Positions 22,752 to 30,309 of a stretch of DNA of 30,325 nucleotides are shown piece after piece. The position numbers and the translations under genes were made by a program. Each line of letters begins with the position of its first letter. Position 1 is the first letter of the stretch. Source of the stretch: an uncultured Collinsella sp. (GTDB taxonomy: Bacteria > Actinomycetota > Coriobacteriia > Coriobacteriales > Coriobacteriaceae). The stretch is taken from positions 1 to 30,325 of the forward strand of contig UQIK01000026.1 of NCBI GenBank assembly GCA_900541125.1, given 5' to 3'. Under the pieces are notes generated by a model, which was not told where the DNA came from, searched no databases, and saw only the letters and a program-made list of their open reading frames with translations.

Positions 22752-22824
22752 CGAGTTTCGAAACCGAGAGGGAGCTCGCGCCGCTTCTGTCCGTCAGGGA
22801 TGCGTTCCCGAAGGTTCTCATCTG
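22752..22824 (+). pseudogene. DUF4143 ATPase tail remnant, second copy
   Basis: The frame reads SFETERELAPLLSVRDAFPK, VLI and stop. It matches REIAPILSIGDAFPKILI at 4129-4323 but stops earlier, before the GVxxxNxxxWLLG end. Confidence 0.45.
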
Positions 22825-22833
22825 ACGACAGAG

Positions 22834-23100
22834 GTGAGCGTGGTGCCGTTCAAGAAGGACACGTATCTGTACGTCAAGGCCGGCAAGAGCGCATGGGCAG
22901 AGGCGCGGGCCCTGTCGCTGGCAAAGGGGACCGTCAGCATCGAGAGCCTCTTCGCCGAGCCGACCTACAGCGCGAAGACCAAGCGGGTCTACGCGGTCCC
23001 CAGCAAGCTGAGCTATCACGGCAGGACCTTCAAGGTCGCCACGCTCGGTTGCGGCATCTACCCCAAGGCGAGCAAGGCTGTTGACTGCCGTTGCCTAAGC
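22834..23100 (+). pseudogene. Fragment of a surface-protein-like ORF
   Basis: The frame reads VPFKKDTYLYVKAGKSAWAE, then SAKTKRVYAVPSKLSYHGRT and FKVATLGCGIYPKASKAV. The last part resembles leucine-rich-repeat or Ig-like modules of gut surface proteins (YxVPxxxxYxGxxxxVxxIGxxA). There is no ribosome binding site, signal peptide or proper end, and the frame runs antisense into the MerR gene. Confidence 0.4.
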
Positions 23101-23107
23101 GGTCTTG

Positions 23108-23575
23108 TCACATCGTTGCCGCAGTCCCCGGCGCAGTGCGCAGCTCCTGCCTAATCTTCCGAAAGCGTTCCGGGACTTCGGCAAGCTCCATCTTCTGCGG
23201 GGCATCGACCGTACCCGCTTCCTTCGCCGTTTCGTAATACCAGCACTTGTAATCCACCATCTCCATGGTGTGCTGCAATTCCGCCATCTGCTGTTTCAGA
23301 ACTTCTTGTTGGCGCCGGAACATGGCAAGGCGCAAATCGATGGTGTCGTCTCCTTGCAGCGCCATCTCGATGTACTGCCGGATGTCCTTGATGGACATCC
23401 CGGCTTTCTTCATGCAGCCGATCACCTGCAGCCATTCGATATCCGATTCCCGGAACATGCGAATGCCACCGGAGGAGCGCTCCACGAAGGGCAGCAGCCC
23501 CTCCTTGTCGTAGTAGCGCAAGGTGGACGCCGCAACCCCCAGCAGCTTCGCCATTTCCCCCACCGTATAAACCAT
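23108..23575 (-). CDS. MerR-family regulator, AdhR-like
   Basis: 155 residues from ATG 23575. The N-terminal winged helix YTVGEMAKLLGVAASTLRYY, DKEGLLPF and GGIRMFRESDIEWLQVIGCM KKAGMSIKDIRQYI is classic MerR. A coiled-coil follows (QQEVLKQQMAELQHTMEMVD), then a short tail DYKCWYYETAKEAGT with one cysteine, as in AdhR-type regulators that sense aldehydes or other electrophiles. It is divergent from a reductase operon whose promoter has a 19-base spacer and a near-perfect dyad, so it most likely controls both itself and that operon. Confidence 0.88.
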   Translation of the reverse strand: MVYTVGEMAKLLGVAASTLRYYDKEGLLPFVERSSGGIRMFRESDIEWLQVIGCMKKAGMSIKDIRQYIEMALQGDDTIDLRLAMFRRQQEVLKQQMAELQHTMEMVDYKCWYYETAKEAGTVDAPQKMELAEVPERFRKIRQELRTAPGTAATM

Positions 23576-23607
23576 CTGAAAACCCCTCCGAATTATTCCA
23601 GAACTCC

Positions 23608-23638
23608 TTGACTTAAAGTTAACTTCAAGTTCTAGGAT
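23608..23638 (+). promoter_or_regulatory. MerR-type promoter with 19-bp spacer
   Basis: -35 TTGACT (23608-23613), 19-base spacer, -10 TAGGAT (23633-23638). The near-perfect dyad ACTTAAAGTT/AACTTCAAGT (23611-23630, one mismatched pair) fills the spacer. Over-long spacers with a centred dyad are the signature of promoters untwisted by MerR proteins. Confidence 0.8.
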
Positions 23639-23707
23639 GCACATGAAGTTCAAAGGAAGCATGCTTCCAAACAGAATGTTTGTCAATCATAAGGAGGGGA
23701 ATCGAAC

Positions 23708-24430
23708 GTGAACAGGCCGTATGTTTTCTGCCACATGATGTGCGCTTTGGACGGAAAGATCATGGGCGGTTACATGGGAACGCCGCAGGGCAAAGCGGCG
23801 GGCGATACGTTCTACGACATCGCCTTCGGGAAAGAGCCCTTTTACCATCACCAGGGCTGGCTGTCAGGCAGGGTGACAACGGACGACAACTTCACCTTCT
23901 ACAGAAAGCCGGACCTGGACGAAGATGTGCCGGCCGTTCCGGCAGGTGATTTCATCGCGCAGCCGGACTTCGGAATGTTCTATGTCTCCGTGGACCCCCA
24001 CGGCAAGCTGGGGTGGAAAAGCAGCACCCTGCGCTATGCGGACACCACCGCCCATGTCGTCGAGGTGCTGACAGAGCAGGTCGGCAACGCCTACAGGGCA
24101 TTTTTGAGAAAGCTGGGAATCTCCTACATCATCGCGGGAGAAACGGAGCTGGATTACGGCCTGGTCCTTTCCAAGCTGAAAGAAGAATTCAACATTGAGA
24201 CCCTGATGCTGGGCGGTGGCGGCGTGCTGAACTGGTCGTTCCTGCAAGCGGGGATGTGCGATGAGATCAGCATCGTGTTGGCGGCGGCAGCAGACGGGAG
24301 CCCGGATACGCCTCCGGTTTTCCGAGCCGCAGAAGGCATTTCGGAGAGCAAGGCCCTTGGCTTCACGCTGAAAGAGGCGAAGGCCATGGACGGCGGGGCG
24401 GTCTGGCTGCGCTATGGCGTGAATCGATAA
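23708..24430 (+). CDS. RibD/dihydrofolate-reductase-like protein
   Basis: 240 residues, GTG start with AAGGAGG 9 bases upstream. RPYVFCHMMCALDGKIMGGY is the RibD C-terminal/DHFR start (MSLDGK). FGMFYVSVDPHGKLGW and AFLRKLGISYIIAGETELDY follow, and IETLMLGGGGVLNWSFLQAG with DEISIVLAAAADG forms the NADPH-binding part. It is probably an NAD(P)H-dependent reductase of a small molecule rather than a riboflavin enzyme. First gene of the AdhR-type operon. Confidence 0.85.
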   Translation: MNRPYVFCHMMCALDGKIMGGYMGTPQGKAAGDTFYDIAFGKEPFYHHQGWLSGRVTTDDNFTFYRKPDLDEDVPAVPAGDFIAQPDFGMFYVSVDPHGKLGWKSSTLRYADTTAHVVEVLTEQVGNAYRAFLRKLGISYIIAGETELDYGLVLSKLKEEFNIETLMLGGGGVLNWSFLQAGMCDEISIVLAAAADGSPDTPPVFRAAEGISESKALGFTLKEAKAMDGGAVWLRYGVNR

Positions 24431-24452
24431 TCCTTAGCAGGAGGTTTCAATT

Positions 24453-24884
24453 ATGAGGTATGAACAAAAAGAGCAGTTCGAGAAGGTCAACGCATTCGGC
24501 ACGGGAACGGCGAACACCGCCTATACCCAGTACTTCACCGGCGATTCGTTCCTGAATCCGCTGACCGATCCGGAAGGCGGCCTGTTCGCCGCCAACGTGA
24601 CCTTCGAGCCGGGATGCCGCAACAACTGGCATATCCATCACGCGGACAAAGGAGGCGGTCAGCTCCTACTCTGTACGGCTGGCGAAGGCTGGTACCAGGA
24701 GGAAGGCAAGGCCGCCGTCAGTCTGCACGAGGGCTCCGTTGTGATGATCCCCGCCAACGTCAAGCACTGGCACGGAGCGAAGAAGGACAGCTGGTTCAGC
24801 CATATCGCCGTGGAGATTCCCGGCGAGAATTGCGAGAACGAGTGGTGCGAGCCGGTATCCCATGAAGAGTACGCAAGTCTGTAG
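24453..24884 (+). CDS. Cupin-domain protein
   Basis: 143 residues with a single cupin barrel. NWHIHHADKGGGQLLLCTAG supplies the histidines and G-rich turn of cupin motif 1 (here H-I-H-H); VVMIPANVKHWHGA is motif 2 with its metal-binding histidines. AGGAGG upstream. Cupins of this type often sit with carboxymuconolactone decarboxylase and aldo-keto reductase genes in MerR-controlled redox operons. Substrate unknown. Confidence 0.88.
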   Translation: MRYEQKEQFEKVNAFGTGTANTAYTQYFTGDSFLNPLTDPEGGLFAANVTFEPGCRNNWHIHHADKGGGQLLLCTAGEGWYQEEGKAAVSLHEGSVVMIPANVKHWHGAKKDSWFSHIAVEIPGENCENEWCEPVSHEEYASL

Positions 24885-24897
24885 GGAGGAACGAAAC

Positions 24898-25224
24898 ATG
24901 GCAGTCAAGCAGACGGCAGGCAGAGATGCCCTGGGCGAATTCGCCCCGAAATTCGCGGAACTGAACGATGACGTGCTCTTCGGAGAGGTCTGGAGCCGAG
25001 AGGGGCAGCTCAGCCTCCGCGACCGCTCTCTCGTGACCGTCGTCGCGCTGATGGCCCAGGGGCTTACCGATGAGAGCTTCCGCTATCACCTGACGGCGGC
25101 AAAGAAGAACGGTATTACAAAAGAAGAAATCGCGGAGGTCGTGACCCATGCAGCCTTCTACTGCGGCTGGCCCAAGGCGTGGGCGGTTTTCCGCATGGCA
25201 AAGGATATCTGGGGCGAGGAGTAG
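24898..25224 (+). CDS. Carboxymuconolactone decarboxylase-family protein
   Basis: 108 residues from ATG 24898 (GGAGG 7 bases upstream). LSLRDRSLVTVVALMAQGLT, FRYHLTAAKKNGITKEEIAE and VVTHAAFYCGWPKAWAVFRM are the family core. The CxxC pair of peroxidase-type members is missing (only one Cys, in YCGWPKAW), so it belongs with the decarboxylase-like branch. The operon suggests a stress role. Confidence 0.88.
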   Translation: MAVKQTAGRDALGEFAPKFAELNDDVLFGEVWSREGQLSLRDRSLVTVVALMAQGLTDESFRYHLTAAKKNGITKEEIAEVVTHAAFYCGWPKAWAVFRMAKDIWGEE

Positions 25225-25228
25225 AACG

Positions 25229-26098
25229 ATGATCTTGAATGAAACCTACCCGTTGGCAAACGGAGTTCAGGTTCCCAAGCTGGGACTGGGCACCTGGTTC
25301 ATCGACGATGCCGAGGCGGCGGAAGCCGTTCGCGAGGCGGTAAAGCTGGGCTATCGCCTGATCGACACCGCACAAGCCTACGGAAACGAACGCGGCGTCG
25401 GCGAGGGCGTGCGCACCTGCGGCGTTCGCCGGGAAGAGCTGTTCGTCGCCAGCAAGATTGCGGCAGAGCTGAAGACCTACGAGGATGCGGCGAAGTCCAT
25501 CGATGAGACGCTGGAGAGGATGGGACTCGACTACCTCGACCAGATGATCATCCACTCTCCCCAGCCGTGGGGCGAGTTCCGTGTGGAGAAGCGCTATTTC
25601 GAGGAGAACAAAGAGGTCTGGCGTGCGTTGGAGGATGCGCGGGCGGCGGGCAAGGTCAAGGTAATCGGCGTGTCCAACTTCCTGCAAGATGACCTCGAGA
25701 ACCTCCTGGGCTCTTGTCGCGTGATGCCCATGGTCAATCAGATCCTCCTGCATGTCACCAATACCGATTCGGCATTGGTGGACTTCTGCAAGGCGCAAGG
25801 CATTCAGGTGGAGGCATACTCTCCCATCGCCCACGGCGAGGCGCTGAAGAATCCGGCGATCGTTAAGATGGCAGAGAAGTACGGCGTATCTGCCGCCCAG
25901 CTCTGCATTCGCTATGTCCTTCAGCTTGGAGCCGTCGCGCTTCCCAAGACGGCAGATCCAACCCACATGGAAAGCAACGCGGACGTGGATTTCGCGATCT
26001 CCGAGGAAGATATGGAAACTCTCAAGAACATGGAGCGCATCGCCAACTATGGTGACTTCAGCGCATTTCCCGTATTCAGCGGAAAACCTCTTGCATGA
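25229..26098 (+). CDS. Aldo-keto reductase
   Basis: 289 residues from ATG 25229, four bases after the previous stop. LGLGTWFID, LIDTAQAYGNERGVGEGV with catalytic Asp and Tyr, VASKI with the Lys, and MIIHSPQPWGEFR with the His complete the tetrad. IGVSNF and VNQILLHV follow; EAYSPIAHGEAL and the C-terminal AVALPKTADPTHMESNADV bind NADPH. It reduces carbonyl compounds. It lies with the MerR, cupin and CMD genes, an arrangement typical for aldehyde or methylglyoxal defence. Confidence 0.93.
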   Translation: MILNETYPLANGVQVPKLGLGTWFIDDAEAAEAVREAVKLGYRLIDTAQAYGNERGVGEGVRTCGVRREELFVASKIAAELKTYEDAAKSIDETLERMGLDYLDQMIIHSPQPWGEFRVEKRYFEENKEVWRALEDARAAGKVKVIGVSNFLQDDLENLLGSCRVMPMVNQILLHVTNTDSALVDFCKAQGIQVEAYSPIAHGEALKNPAIVKMAEKYGVSAAQLCIRYVLQLGAVALPKTADPTHMESNADVDFAISEEDMETLKNMERIANYGDFSAFPVFSGKPLA

Positions 26099-26112
26099 GG
26101 AGAAAGCGTGAA

Positions 26113-26589
26113 ATGAAAACCTTGATTCTGTACTACTCCTACGGAGGCAACACGAAGCGCATCGCCGAGATGATCCAGAGGGAAATCGGCGGGGATATTG
26201 CTCGTATGGATACGGTTGTTCCCTACGATGGCGATTATGATGAAGTCGTCAATCAGGGGCAGCGTGAGATTGCCGAGGGTTATTGCCCGGAACTGAAGCC
26301 GCTGAACATTGGCTGAAGAGATTACGACGCCATCATCCTGGGTTCTCCTGTCTGGTGGTACACCTTTGCGCCCGCCATGCGCAGTTTCCTGGAGCGGGCT
26401 GACCTGACCGGGAAGATCGTGTATCCGTTTGCCACCAATGGCGGCTGGCTGGGACACGCGCTGAAGGACTTTGAGGAAGCCTGCAAAGGCGCAATCGTGA
26501 AGCCGGGCCTCGATGTGCAGTTCGATGAATCCATGCTCCGTACTTCTGAGAAAGATATTCAGGCATGGATTAATACAATCCGCAGATAA
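26113..26589 (+). pseudogene. Flavodoxin, interrupted by an in-frame TGA
   Basis: The frame would encode a 158-residue flavodoxin. It begins MKTLILYYSYGGNTKRIAEM with the FMN phosphate loop, and continues after the stop with RDYDAIILGSPVWWYTFAPA, KIVYPFATNGGWLGHALKDF and DIQAWINTIRR. The TGA at 26314-26316 lies between NIG and RDYDA; the frame is the same on both sides, so a single CGA-to-TGA change (Arg) explains it. As it stands only 67 residues would be made, without the second half of the FMN site. GAGGAGAAA lies before ATG 26113. A sequencing error or suppression cannot be ruled out. Confidence 0.8.
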
Positions 26590-26657
26590 TCGATCTGCAG
26601 CTTTCGGCATCCACCACAGAGTTGGCAAGGGTTTGGGACGATTCCAAAAATGAAAAC

Positions 26658-26688
26658 AGAGCGCTCCGACTTCCCGACGGAACGCTCT
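26658..26688. terminator. Terminator-like hairpin after redox operon
   Basis: AGAGCG-C-TCCG and CGGA-A-CGCTCT pair with one internal mismatch and a 9-base loop. The U-rich side is on the minus strand (GTTTTCATTTTTGG); the plus side has only TCGCTCCCTTC. Confidence 0.6.
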
Positions 26689-27206
26689 TCGCTCCCTTCG
26701 TGTCCTTCTTCCTCGCCTTCAACGGGTGACCCGGGAGCTGGGGCTGGCAGTCGCCTATCTGCTCTTCGTCCACAACGTCCAGGGAAATCTCGCGGTCAAC
26801 CGCCTGCTCGGTTGGAGGCGAGGGCCCGAGTTCGCCCACGCCCAGGAACTGCTCAGCGCCTATTCCGAAGGGGGCATGCGGGCGGTATCGGCTCGTCACG
26901 ATTCCCGTAGTTGATCTTGACTGTGGACTCCTTACAAGTCTTGCTCGAGATCGAGCGGAGACTGGGCCCTGCCGAATCGGAGCTATGGCGACCAAAAATG
27001 TTGCCAGAAGACGCCGTCGACACTGTTTGCGATGGGGTAGAGCTCGATGGTGGTTCGGCACAGTCTGTTTCGACGGTTTCGCGGGGCGTTGATGGCGTGA
27101 AGGCGGCCGTTGGAAAGAAACTCATTTCCGTGGGGAAGAAACTTCTCGGTGAGTAAAGCTCATCGGAGCGGGGATAGAGCTTTGTCTGCGGGGTACGAAA
27201 TGCTGG
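26689..27206. other. Over 500 bases without a confident gene
   Basis: Two plus-strand frames look partly protein-like. One at about 26726-26914 reads ELGLAVAYLLFVHNVQGNLA and VNRLLGWRRGPEFAHAQELL; one at 26911-27156 reads SLQVLLEIERRLGPAESELW and ends KKLISVGKKLLGE. Neither has a ribosome binding site or a family I know. Probably gene fragments. Confidence 0.3.
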
Positions 27207-28127
27207 CTAGTGGTTGCGACGCCTTGTTGCGGAAATACCAACTGCTGCAACTGCGCCACCGGCAACACTCAGGGCGACAGTCATCGCACCGTTGTCGCCC
27301 GTCGCGGGCAAGGTGGTCCCGGCTGGTTTAACCGCCGCTACTGCCTTAGTGGAAACGGGATTTGCCGCGGGCTTTTCTGCCTTGGGCTGCGGTGTGGGCT
27401 CGGGCTTGGTTTCCGGTTCGGGTTTGACCTCTGGGCTCGGTTTAACACTTGGATCGGGTTTGGAACCGCTCGTATCGGTTGCAATCAAGTGCACGTCGCT
27501 GTCAAAGACGTAGCGGATGTAGTAATCGTGCCGCGTCTCGTGCATAATCCCCTGCCCGCTGTCGAAGTCGCGGTCAACGTGTGTGCCAAGATGGGTTGAG
27601 CTGATGAGGTTCAGCCTGTAAGGGATTTGGTCGTCGGCGTAGCCGCCTGTAAAGACTGCGGTTGCTTTAACGTGATTGTCGATCATGGTCAGGGCAATAG
27701 AGACGCTGGCCTCTTTGGGGTTCTCGGTTTTTATAAGGCTTTCGGTATCGGTGTCGATTTTGAAGAGAAGGACGGTGTCGTTAAGCCCGTAGATGAAGTC
27801 TTCGGGTTTGTCGGGGAAATCGTATACAAACGCCTCATTCTGGACCAACATGAAGGCAGGAGGGAGCTCCAGGTCATAGTTATGGTCGACAACGGTGGTA
27901 GCTGTGAGGCTGCCTTCCGCGTTGGCTTCATCGCAGGTAATGGGTGCTGCGACATCGGGTTCGGGTATTTCGGTCGCCAGTGCTGCGCAGGGTAGCAAAA
28001 GCTGCCCTGCCATAAGAATGCTTACTCCGAAGGCGACGACTCTGGCGCCTGCATGAAGCTTGACGTTGCGGATAGACAGGTCAGTGCGTTTGTTATGGGT
28101 TTGCGGTGCAACATGCTGTCCATACAT
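27207..28127 (-). CDS. LPxTG-anchored surface protein
   Basis: 306 residues. A long signal peptide ends near ALA-TEIPEP (hydrophobic core VVAFGVSILMAGQLLLPCAA). A mature domain of about 160 residues with no known family contains FVYDFPDKPEDFIYGLNDTV and FTGGYADDQIPYRLN. It is followed by a Pro/Lys/Glu spacer (KPSPEVKPEPETKPEPTPQP) that would cross the wall. The C-terminus is a textbook sortase signal: LPATGDNG, a hydrophobic stretch and RRRNH. AAGGAG lies before ATG 28127. The globular part may be a pilin- or adhesin-like beta domain; that is a guess. Confidence 0.88.
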   Translation of the reverse strand: MYGQHVAPQTHNKRTDLSIRNVKLHAGARVVAFGVSILMAGQLLLPCAALATEIPEPDVAAPITCDEANAEGSLTATTVVDHNYDLELPPAFMLVQNEAFVYDFPDKPEDFIYGLNDTVLLFKIDTDTESLIKTENPKEASVSIALTMIDNHVKATAVFTGGYADDQIPYRLNLISSTHLGTHVDRDFDSGQGIMHETRHDYYIRYVFDSDVHLIATDTSGSKPDPSVKPSPEVKPEPETKPEPTPQPKAEKPAANPVSTKAVAAVKPAGTTLPATGDNGAMTVALSVAGGAVAAVGISATRRRNH

Positions 28128-28447
28128 AAGGCGCTCCTTGTTCGTAGGCCGGTTTCCGTGGATCTATATTGCGCCTGCCCGATTCGGCCAGGCTCATACA
28201 CGCGAACGCTCACGCGAGCAGGAGAAAGCTCTAGTTAATTTTCCCACAGTCGACACTTTGCGGCCAACGATTTACTGTTCAATTCTCGGAGAGAGAATCA
28301 AGACAGTTAACGAGTTGTCAGGCAATGAGATTGTGTCTAGAGAGCACGAACAAGAGATGCGATCTGCAGACGACTGAATAGCTCCATCTGTTTTGGTTAC
28401 AACGAAATGTGTGCCGCGCGCCTGCGGCATGAAGAAGGGAGATTCTT
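28128..28447. other. Divergent gap between surface protein and reductase
   Basis: It holds the control regions of both flanking genes. On the minus strand TATAGAT (near 28163) is a candidate -10. GCCTGCCCG-ATT-CGGCCAGGC (28171-28191) forms a hairpin with one mismatch. A 30-odd-codon plus-strand frame (ending 28377) is open but unsupported. Confidence 0.3.
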
Positions 28448-28978
28448 ATGAATATCGTTGTATTGAGCGGCAGCCCGCGTAAGGGCGCCAATACCGACAC
28501 CATGGTCGAGGCGTTTGCCGAGACCGCGCGTGAGGGCGGCAATACGGTCGAGGTCGTCCGCGTTGCCAGCAAGAAAATCGCCGGCTGCTTGGGATGCCAG
28601 TACTGCTTCGCCCATGAGGGCGTCTGCGTGCAGAAGGATGACATGGCCAACGTGATCGAGTCGCTGAAAGACGCAGATATGGTCGTCTTCGCCTCGCCTA
28701 TCTACTGGTTCGATATGACCGCGCAGGAAAAGGCCGCCATCGACCGTCTGTACGCCTTCGGTGCCACGGGATTCCCGTTCACCAAGACGGCCCTTTTGCT
28801 CGATAGCCACAGCGAGGGCGTCTATGACGCGGCGATCGCCATGTACAAGTCAACCTGCGCGTACTGCAAGTGGGAGGACCAGGGCATTGTCACCATCAGC
28901 GGTATGACCGAGCGCGACAGCATGGCCTCCTCGCCCAAGTTGGAAGAGGTGCGAGAGCTCGCTTGCAAGCTCTCTTAA
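28448..28978 (+). CDS. NADPH-dependent FMN reductase-like flavoprotein
   Basis: 176 residues. MNIVVLSGSPRKGANTDTMV is the FMN phosphate-binding start. IAGCLGCQYCFAHEGVCVQK is a four-cysteine region as in iron-sulfur flavoproteins or quinone reductases. DDMANVIESLKDADMVVFAS and PIYWFDMTAQEKAAIDRLYA complete the flavodoxin-like fold. GAAGGGAG lies before ATG. Probable electron transfer to a small substrate; stands alone. Confidence 0.9.
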   Translation: MNIVVLSGSPRKGANTDTMVEAFAETAREGGNTVEVVRVASKKIAGCLGCQYCFAHEGVCVQKDDMANVIESLKDADMVVFASPIYWFDMTAQEKAAIDRLYAFGATGFPFTKTALLLDSHSEGVYDAAIAMYKSTCAYCKWEDQGIVTISGMTERDSMASSPKLEEVRELACKLS

Positions 28979-28989
28979 GGCAAGAAGAG

Positions 28990-29056
28990 CGCATGGCAAT
29001 CGATGTTGGTGGAAATGCTTGCTGTCCTTACCGAGAGGAATGCTGATTGCCATGCG
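28990..29056. repeat. Long perfect inverted repeat between convergent genes
   Basis: CGCATGGCAATC (28990-29001) and GATTGCCATGCG (29045-29056) pair perfectly over 12 bp with a 43-base spacer. It lies between the ends of the reductase gene and the minus-strand ATPase gene. No U-run follows either arm, so it is a structured 3' end or mini-element more than a standard terminator. Confidence 0.55.
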
Positions 29057-29085
29057 TTGATGCTTCCGCGGACAATTCCGGCGTG

Positions 29086-30180
29086 CTAAAACGCCTTCTC
29101 GTTCAAGAATTCCCTGAACGCGGGAATGTCAAAGCCAACGAGACCACGCCCGCGCTCTCCGATGACGCCGTCCTCGAGGAGGCGGCGCTTGTATTGGCTT
29201 GCATAGTTGCTGGCGACGCCCATACGCTTGGCAATTTCTGAGACCCTGCTGGGGCCAGAATCGGGCAGCATCGCGAGTAAAAACTCAATGTCTTTATCGG
29301 AAAGCTCCCGATAGGTCGTTTCGAGAATGCGATCGCGCAGTTCCATGCGGGCAAGCAGAGAACCCTGTTGGACATCAGATGCGCTGATTTTGGGCGAGTT
29401 CTCCGAAACATTCCAAGTGCGATATCCGACGAGCTGCATCATATAGGGAAATCCGTCGACGGCCTTCACGGCATCCTCGAGCGCTTCTGGCGTGATTGAG
29501 CGGCCTCCGGCCTCAACGGTTTTGCGGAATGCGTTTGCAATTTCAACGTCAGTGATTCGTCCCAACTGATGATATTGGGAACGCCTGAGGAACGAGACGG
29601 AATCGTTACGCAGCAACGCCGATACTTTGTAGGGCAGTCCTGCCATGAGTAGGGCAACTTTTTTACCTTCGCGTACAAAGTGCTGGTAAACAGAGGCAAA
29701 TTGAAGCATTTCTTCGAGATCGACGGTGACTTCATCGATGGTGATGAGAAGTCCGATGTCATGTTTTTCGAGTTGCTTAAAGATGCCATTCATGCGCGTG
29801 CGCCAGTTGCCCTGAGCCTCTTGAGCATATGTCCAATCGATGCCCACTGGGCCAATTTGAACACCGTTTATGCGCGCGTGAGGCTGTGAGAGGTAGCTAT
29901 CTGCGGCTTCTTTGGTTCGCTCGATAATATCTTCGAGCATGCCTGGCATGGCGGAGACATTTGCTGCGATCCAGCCGTGTTCAAGCGCCGTTTCTGAAAG
30001 GAGCGAGAGAAGCGCCGTCTTGCCCGTTCCCCTTGCGCCAGTAAAAATGGTTGACAGGTTGGGATCTCCCGGGCCGTTGATAAAGCCACGGTTGATGTCA
30101 CGCAGGATATGCTCGCGACCCGCTAGAAAGGGAGGGACGCTTCCGAACGTCGGGGTAAAGGGGTTCTTGCTGTACTCCAT
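29086..30180 (-). CDS. AAA ATPase with C-terminal winged helix
   Basis: 364 residues from ATG 30180 (AAAGGAG upstream). NPFTPTFGSVPPFLAGREHI starts the domain, Walker A is FTGARGTGKTALLSLLSE, and the Walker B strand is GLLITIDEVTVDLEEMLQFA. LMAGLPYKVSALLRN and LRRSQYHQLGRIT follow as in STAND-type AAA_16 ATPases. The last 90 residues form a winged helix, SRVSEIAKRMGVASNYASQY. Such proteins occur in many copies in gut actinobacteria; their role is unclear. The DNA-binding tail and the tandem repeats directly before the gene suggest self-regulation. Confidence 0.85.
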   Translation of the reverse strand: MEYSKNPFTPTFGSVPPFLAGREHILRDINRGFINGPGDPNLSTIFTGARGTGKTALLSLLSETALEHGWIAANVSAMPGMLEDIIERTKEAADSYLSQPHARINGVQIGPVGIDWTYAQEAQGNWRTRMNGIFKQLEKHDIGLLITIDEVTVDLEEMLQFASVYQHFVREGKKVALLMAGLPYKVSALLRNDSVSFLRRSQYHQLGRITDVEIANAFRKTVEAGGRSITPEALEDAVKAVDGFPYMMQLVGYRTWNVSENSPKISASDVQQGSLLARMELRDRILETTYRELSDKDIEFLLAMLPDSGPSRVSEIAKRMGVASNYASQYKRRLLEDGVIGERGRGLVGFDIPAFREFLNEKAF

Positions 30181-30190
30181 GGTAGCTCCT

Positions 30191-30244
30191 TTGCAAGTTT
30201 TGCTAATTTTTGCAAGTTTTGCTAATTTTTGCAAGTTTTGCTAA
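30191..30244 (-). repeat. 19-bp tandem repeats before ATPase gene
   Basis: Nearly three direct copies of TTGCAAGTTTTGCTAATTT (plus strand) in unbroken array, 30191-30244; the third copy ends ...GCTAACGA. The repeat length is close to two helical turns. On the coding strand each unit reads TTAGCAAAACTTGCAA, partly self-complementary (TTAGC, GCAA). It lies 10 bases upstream of the ATPase start, over its ribosome binding site and probable promoter. Confidence 0.75.
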
Positions 30245-30309
30245 CGACCGACCAAAGGGCATCGAAGCAGCCTTGATTGGCAACTTCATCCGAACACTTC
30301 CCACATTCA

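Noticed and set aside
26314..26316. Selenocysteine at the flavodoxin TGA
   Set aside because: Flavodoxins have no conserved Cys/Sec at this place, and no stem-loop just downstream resembles a SECIS element.
30191..30244. CRISPR array
   Set aside because: The 19-bp units are contiguous with no spacers.
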